A stretch of DNA of 25,769 nucleotides, taken from Planctomycetota bacterium (GTDB lineage: Bacteria > Planctomycetota > Phycisphaerae > FEN-1346 > JAACEH01). This document shows positions 23,486 to 25,769 of the stretch, in pieces (position 1 is the stretch's first letter; every line of letters starts with the position of its first letter). The DNA is taken from NCBI GenBank assembly GCA_016935955.1, contig JAFGPY010000066.1:1-25769 (forward strand), given 5' to 3'. The position numbers were made by a program, and so were the translations under genes. The notes beneath the pieces are model-generated. The model saw nothing but the letters and a program-made list of their open reading frames with translations, made no database searches and was not told where the DNA came from.

Positions 23486-24241
23486 CTACTGCTGTCCCTG
23501 ACCGCCAGCAGCCGACGGAGCCTCGGGCTCAATCGGCGTCATCTCCGGCAGCTTCTCTTCCGCTACCTTTTTATCCTTGACCTCGACGACCGCCGGCTTG
23601 GCGTTCGCCGCAGGTGCGTTGAGCTGTTTCGCTTCGGCCGGCTGATCGGCCATCTTCGGCGCCGCAGCCGCCACGGGCGCAGCCTTCGCCGGCTGAGCGG
23701 CTGCCACCGGGGCTGCGGCTTCAGGTGCAGCCTGTGGCTCGGCGGCCTGACCCTTGGCCTGGCGGTATTGGTCGGCCCGATCGATCACGCTGACCAGCTC
23801 GCCGCCGGTGACGTGTTCGTAGTCGGCGCCGCCCGTTATCAGTTCCAGGTACTCGCACTCGGCCAGGCAATAGCGCTGGCTCGGTCCGAAAAGCCGCATC
23901 GTCACGCCGCCCTTAATGCCTAGGGCCTGGCAGACCATGTAGGCCAGCCGCCCCTTGGTCAGCGGCGCATCCGCCGCCGTGGGCCAACTGCTTCGGGCGA
24001 TCTTGCGCTCGACGAGGAAATCGCGACAGGCGGCCGCGTCCTTCATGTCGAACTGCCCGCGGACGAGCAAGGCCACGGCCTTGCAGGCGTCGTCCATCAT
24101 GGCCACCTGTTTGTAGGACAGGGTCATGAAGAACTCAGCGTCTGTCTCGCCCGGGGTCTCGGCACGGGCGCCCAGAGCAACGACCCCCAGCACGACACAC
24201 CCCAGCATCATGCCCGTCACCACTCGACGTGAAGCTGTCAT
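23486..24241 (-). CDS. Unrecognised secreted protein with helical N-domain and Ala/Pro/Lys tail
   Basis: 251 aa from the ATG at 24241, placed ~10 nt after GAGGGAG, the same spacing as the next gene. The ATG at 24250 would be only 1-2 nt from that site. The signal peptide is ASRRVVTGMMLGCVVLGVVALGARAE. The mature N-terminal ~150 residues are compact and Cys-containing: LSYKQVAMMDDACKAVALLV, DFLVERKIARSSWPTA, APLTKGRLAYMVCQALGIKG, MRLFGPSQRYCLAECEYLEL. I do not recognise the family. 'APLTKGRLAYMV' is faintly like an S-layer-homology helix but is not enough to call one. The last ~90 residues are a low-complexity Ala/Pro/Lys/Glu tail like the linkers of the two FecR proteins. It is the first gene after the promoter at 24266-24293. 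Confidence 0.75.
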   Translation of the reverse strand: MTASRRVVTGMMLGCVVLGVVALGARAETPGETDAEFFMTLSYKQVAMMDDACKAVALLVRGQFDMKDAAACRDFLVERKIARSSWPTAADAPLTKGRLAYMVCQALGIKGGVTMRLFGPSQRYCLAECEYLELITGGADYEHVTGGELVSVIDRADQYRQAKGQAAEPQAAPEAAAPVAAAQPAKAAPVAAAAPKMADQPAEAKQLNAPAANAKPAVVEVKDKKVAEEKLPEMTPIEPEAPSAAGGQGQQ

Positions 24242-24265
24242 GACAGCCATTCTCCCTCATGGTTG

Positions 24266-24293
24266 AGTATACCAGTATTGGCCGCAGAGGCAA
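24266..24293 (-). promoter_or_regulatory. Promoter for the secreted protein/FecR/FecR genes
   Basis: On the minus strand TTGCCT (24288-24293), a 16-nt spacer and TATACT (24266-24271). The start near 24259 leaves a short leader of ~18 nt that includes GAGGGAG. Confidence 0.5.
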
Positions 24294-24317
24294 ATCCGCC
24301 CAGTGCGGCCCAGGGAC

Positions 24318-24329
24318 GGCCCGAAGGCC
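24318..24329 (-). terminator. UUCG-loop hairpin just after the beta-barrel gene
   Basis: On the minus strand GGCC-TTCG-GGCC, a 4-bp stem closed by the very stable C(UUCG)G tetraloop, starts 2 nt after the stop codon. There is no T-tract, so it is probably a 3'-end stabiliser or a partial terminator. Confidence 0.35.
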
Positions 24330-24331
24330 CC

Positions 24332-25759
24332 CTAGAAGCTGTAAAGCAACCCGGCGTACAGATAATCGCGGATTTCGTCGTCGTTATAGGCCTCGCCAGT
24401 CCAGAAACGGCCGTAACGAACCATCACCGACAAGTCGCTGAAAATGCGATAATTCGCGTAGACGTCCACTTCTGTGCCCAGTTCGTGGCTGTTGACGTCG
24501 GCCCGGAAATCGCTGACCGGACCGCCGACCTTCTGTTTCCAGTACCAGAACAGGTCCGAGCCGACCTCCAGCCGCCGCAGGGCCTCGCACTCCGGGAAGG
24601 GCTTGAAGCGGATGCCCGTCCGCAGGAACTGCAGGTTCGTGAACTCGTAGGCCGACGAGTAGCCGGTATTGATGTAGCCGAAGCTGCGGAAGGCGTTGTC
24701 GCGTCCGGAGAGGTTCCCGGCCACGGTGTCCGTGGCGCTGGTGCGATCGTCGTCGCCCGTGGCCACGGCGTACTCCACGCCGAACACCGGATCGTGCTTG
24801 ACCGGGAAATAGTACTCGAACAACTGGTCGAAGGCGAAGGCCGCAATGGGCGATCCACCCAGATTGTTCTGCTTCTGGCTGCTGCCGGTCTCGAAAACCA
24901 CTTCCGTGGCGTAGCGCAGGTTCTGCACCACTTCGCCGTTGGAGCCGAAGCCGAAGTAGTTCGAGTCGTAGTCGTACTCTTGCCGGTAGTCCTCGGGCTC
25001 TTCCTCGGTCGAGTCGTGCTGCACGATAAAGTAGGCGAACGGCTGGTGGCCCGACAGGCCGAGGAAGTCGACCTGCAGACCGCCGAACGTGCGGTCCATG
25101 TGGTCGGCGACGATCGGGCTGTGGTCGATGTTCTCGTCGCTGCGAACCGTCGTCGCGAACAGGCCTGTGGCTCGCCACTGGCCGGTCTCGATGGCGAAGG
25201 TGCCGCCGTCGAGGATTGTTGACAGCGACAGACCGTTACCGAACTCCACGAACTGACGACCGATGGTCATCCGCGAATCGAACGGCAGCTCCATGCCCCA
25301 GTACTTCTTGAGGGCCTTCGACAGCCGCAATTCGTAGAAGCCCTGGTCGAGGTTCGGTCCCTCAAGGTCCTGGTTCCATCCGAACGGACTGTCACCGGGA
25401 CCGAAGTTGGTGTGGATGAGCTTCATGCGGGCGTAAATGTGGTGCACGTCGTCGATGACGGCGCTGCCCCACAGTCGCAGGTCGATCTGCCGGAAGTTCG
25501 ACTGCTTGCGGACGTCGTCGTACTGTTGCCACTGCGGGATGACGTAGCCGCCCCAAGTGACGATGGCCTTCTGCTCCTTGGGGATGCCGGCGTCGAGTTG
25601 CCGCCGCGTGTCCTCGCGCAGGAACTGCTCCCGCTGGAAGAACTGGTTGGCCTGTGGCGACTGGGCCGCAAGCGGCGAGGCGAGCGTCACCATCATGACA
25701 CTCCCCAGGACAGCCAACCGACACGAGTTCGACAGTACCCTAAGTCTCTCTATTTGCAT
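24332..25759 (-). CDS. Outer-membrane beta-barrel protein (alginate-export-porin-like)
   Basis: 475 aa from the ATG at 25759. Only 10 nt of upstream sequence is visible, so the start is not certain; in-frame Mets near residues 22-23 would shorten the signal peptide too far. The signal peptide is VLSNSCRLAVLGSVMMVTLASPLAA. The mature protein begins with a polar, Gln/Arg-rich helix and continues as alternating amphipathic strands rich in Tyr/Trp/Phe: YVIPQWQQYDDVRKQ, IDLRLWGSAVID, FYELRLSKAL, MTIGRQFVEFG, DVYANYRIFSDLSVMVRYG. It ends YLYAGLLYSF, the terminal aromatic signature of outer-membrane barrels. The length and the GRQ.../RLRL-like elements resemble the Alginate_exp (AlgE) porin family, but this assignment is tentative. 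A UUCG hairpin and a new promoter separate it from the FecR-associated genes, so it may be its own transcript. Confidence 0.75.
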   Translation of the reverse strand: MQIERLRVLSNSCRLAVLGSVMMVTLASPLAAQSPQANQFFQREQFLREDTRRQLDAGIPKEQKAIVTWGGYVIPQWQQYDDVRKQSNFRQIDLRLWGSAVIDDVHHIYARMKLIHTNFGPGDSPFGWNQDLEGPNLDQGFYELRLSKALKKYWGMELPFDSRMTIGRQFVEFGNGLSLSTILDGGTFAIETGQWRATGLFATTVRSDENIDHSPIVADHMDRTFGGLQVDFLGLSGHQPFAYFIVQHDSTEEEPEDYRQEYDYDSNYFGFGSNGEVVQNLRYATEVVFETGSSQKQNNLGGSPIAAFAFDQLFEYYFPVKHDPVFGVEYAVATGDDDRTSATDTVAGNLSGRDNAFRSFGYINTGYSSAYEFTNLQFLRTGIRFKPFPECEALRRLEVGSDLFWYWKQKVGGPVSDFRADVNSHELGTEVDVYANYRIFSDLSVMVRYGRFWTGEAYNDDEIRDYLYAGLLYSF

Positions 25760-25769
25760 GACTTTTGCA

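Noticed and set aside
23486..24241. Calling the unknown secreted protein an S-layer-homology protein
   Set aside because: Only one short segment (APLTKGRLAYMV) resembles an SLH helix, and the usual repeat of three modules is absent.

Overview
The window is GC-rich and gene-dense, with long shadow frames opposite most genes. Sixteen protein genes are supported. Secreted Planctomycete-style proteins dominate: a PEP-CTERM protein, a dockerin-tailed enzyme-like protein, beta-helix and beta-propeller proteins, a BPL_N/PPC fusion and stand-alone FecR proteins. A terminal-Phe beta-barrel and an LPS-type glycosyltransferase indicate an outer membrane. The best guess is a Phycisphaerae-like planctomycete or a relative in the PVC group. 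This is inferred from gene content; no rRNA, tRNA or other marker is present.

Layout. Positions 1-8 kb: the 3' end of a beta-propeller gene (+), a secreted amidotransferase-like/PPC protein (-), a PAS-GGDEF-EAL c-di-GMP protein (+), and a membrane protein with zinc ribbons (-). Positions 6.3-9.3 kb: a two-gene carbohydrate-surface operon made of a beta-helix protein and a NodB-type polysaccharide deacetylase. Positions 9.5-11.7 kb: small metabolic genes (SAM methyltransferase, NQO-type quinone reductase, tandem ACT protein). Positions 11.8-14.9 kb: a dockerin protein, then a PEP-CTERM protein with its own strong promoter, TTG start and hairpin terminator. Positions 15.1-18.3 kb: an alpha/beta hydrolase, then a GT4 glycosyltransferase overlapping plsY (-), divergent from a DUF3467 gene.

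Positions 18.4-25.8 kb hold the most interesting region, five genes on the minus strand. In transcription order they are an outer-membrane beta-barrel, an unrecognised secreted protein, two tandem secreted FecR-domain paralogues and a CHASE2-sensor class III adenylyl cyclase with an enlarged sensor. Between the last FecR gene and the cyclase lie a perfect 16-nt dyad, a good sigma70-type promoter and an intrinsic terminator. The predicted cyclase start site falls inside the terminator stem. I read this as a candidate envelope-to-cAMP signalling cassette in which the envelope part and the cyclase can be expressed separately. The signalling link is inference from gene order and domains.

I saw no CRISPR array, insertion sequence, integrase, tRNA or rRNA.
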